From Helicobacter sp. 10-6591 (GTDB lineage: Bacteria > Campylobacterota > Campylobacteria > Campylobacterales > Helicobacteraceae): DNA of 64,000 nucleotides. Numbering within the stretch: position 1 is the first letter of the stretch; every line of letters starts with the position of its first letter. This document shows positions 63,600 to 64,000 of this stretch, piece by piece. The stretch is taken from positions 1 to 64,000 of the forward strand of contig NZ_NHYK01000003.1 in assembly GCF_003288805.1 (NCBI RefSeq), given 5' to 3'. A program made the position numbers and the translations under genes. The notes under the pieces were generated by a model that saw only the letters and a list, made by a program, of their open reading frames with translations, did no database searches and had not been told where the DNA came from.

Positions 63600-64000
63600 T
63601 TGCAAACATTTTTTTTAAAAAATCTTGATTGTGCCAATTGCGCAAACAAAATCGAAAAAGCATTGCAGAATCTTGACTGCGTGCGCGAAGCCAAAATTTC
63701 TTTTGCAACAAATACTCTAAAAATTGATTGTGATGATTTGCATGCTGTGCAAAATGCAATCGCCCAATTAGAACCTGATGTAAAACTGATAGAACAAAAA
63801 GAAAAAATTCGCTTTTTTACAAAATCATTTTTTCTATTGCTAGGGTTAGTTACGCTTTTTGTAATATCTGTGTGGATATACCATTATTATGCACAATCAC
63901 AAGAGTTTGAGTTGTATTTTCATATTTTATGGTTTGGGATTTATTGCATAAGTGGTCGCAATGTTTTTGTAGGTGCATTAAAAAGCTTTAAAAACAAAGA
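63600..64000 (+). CDS. cadA: P1B-type metal ATPase, N-terminal part (cut by window edge)
   Basis: The frame begins at TTG 63600 behind GGAGGCAGGGG and runs to the window end, so 133 residues are visible. It opens with a heavy-metal-binding domain containing LDCANCANK, then a linker and the first membrane helices (FFLLLGLVTLFVISVWIYHYY) leading into SGRNVFVGALKSFKNK, the typical entry to the A-domain region. The short metal domain and helix pattern resemble the Helicobacter CadA cadmium/zinc/cobalt exporter. The phosphorylation motif is outside the window, so the metal cannot be confirmed. Confidence 0.8.
   Translation, partial: MQTFFLKNLDCANCANKIEKALQNLDCVREAKISFATNTLKIDCDDLHAVQNAIAQLEPDVKLIEQKEKIRFFTKSFFLLLGLVTLFVISVWIYHYYAQSQEFELYFHILWFGIYCISGRNVFVGALKSFKNK

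Noticed and set aside
1-64000. CRISPR array, rRNA genes, complete insertion sequence or prophage
   Set aside because: No regularly spaced repeats, no rRNA sequence and no transposase, integrase or phage structural genes were seen.

Overview
The window reads as chromosome of a Helicobacter species, most likely from the enterohepatic side of the genus. The gene content and local order recall H. pylori: nucT, a ChePep-type acidic protein, gmk, tatA and argS lie together, as do lon, bamD and fliW. A CmeABC/HefABC-type bile pump, a monomeric isocitrate dehydrogenase, ilvD and poly-G contingency genes fit an enteric member better than a gastric one. The species cannot be named from the sequence alone.

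Region 1 (1-6522) is accessory. The 3' part of ilvD carries a palindromic element in frame at the window edge. After it comes an island of about 5.6 kb: a decayed gene, a full DUF262/DUF1524 (GmrSD-like) protein, an HNH protein, a T17 tract, a free-standing HsdR_N-type nuclease and a truncated second DUF262 gene. The island closes with a second copy of the last 133 bp of ilvD. The two copies differ at 9 sites, 8 of them synonymous, so the island probably arrived by horizontal exchange rather than by simple duplication.

Region 2 (6569-24708) is mostly core: an AtpZ-like protein, nucT, ChePep-gmk, tatA-argS, nhaA, the hefABC pump with a CmeR-like operator in its promoter, icd, and a YbdD/CstA pair for peptide or pyruvate uptake. 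Two gene-poor stretches (11822-12474 and 21948-22282) hold no gene I can defend.

Region 3 (24905-37604) covers iron uptake and surface variation. A TonB-dependent receptor has a Fur-like box. A minus-strand operon runs rpe-fbp-small Cys protein-metG-exonuclease-phosphoesterase and ends in two poly-G contingency genes, both frame-shifted OFF here: a zinc-ribbon methyltransferase (G11) and a GT6 glycosyltransferase (G10). GT6 is the family that makes the A/B histo-blood-group and alpha-Gal antigens. A third contingency gene, a GT2 glycosyltransferase with an in-frame G10, is ON. Together they can change the surface glycan without touching the housekeeping genes.

Region 4 (36639-64000) is core: moaA, lon, bamD, fliW, proC, ccoG, an ABC-F ATPase, bioD with an outer membrane protein, alaS, a bioF-bioG-bioC biotin operon, a DMT exporter, a GlpC/GlcF-like Fe-S protein, hemN, a UPF0763 protein, argF, motAB, ppk2, a PncC-like protein, a tRNA-Glu, mutY, and the start of a CadA-type metal ATPase cut by the window edge. 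Most genes are packed with short gaps or overlaps. Functions are inferred from sequence motifs and family knowledge; no database search was run.
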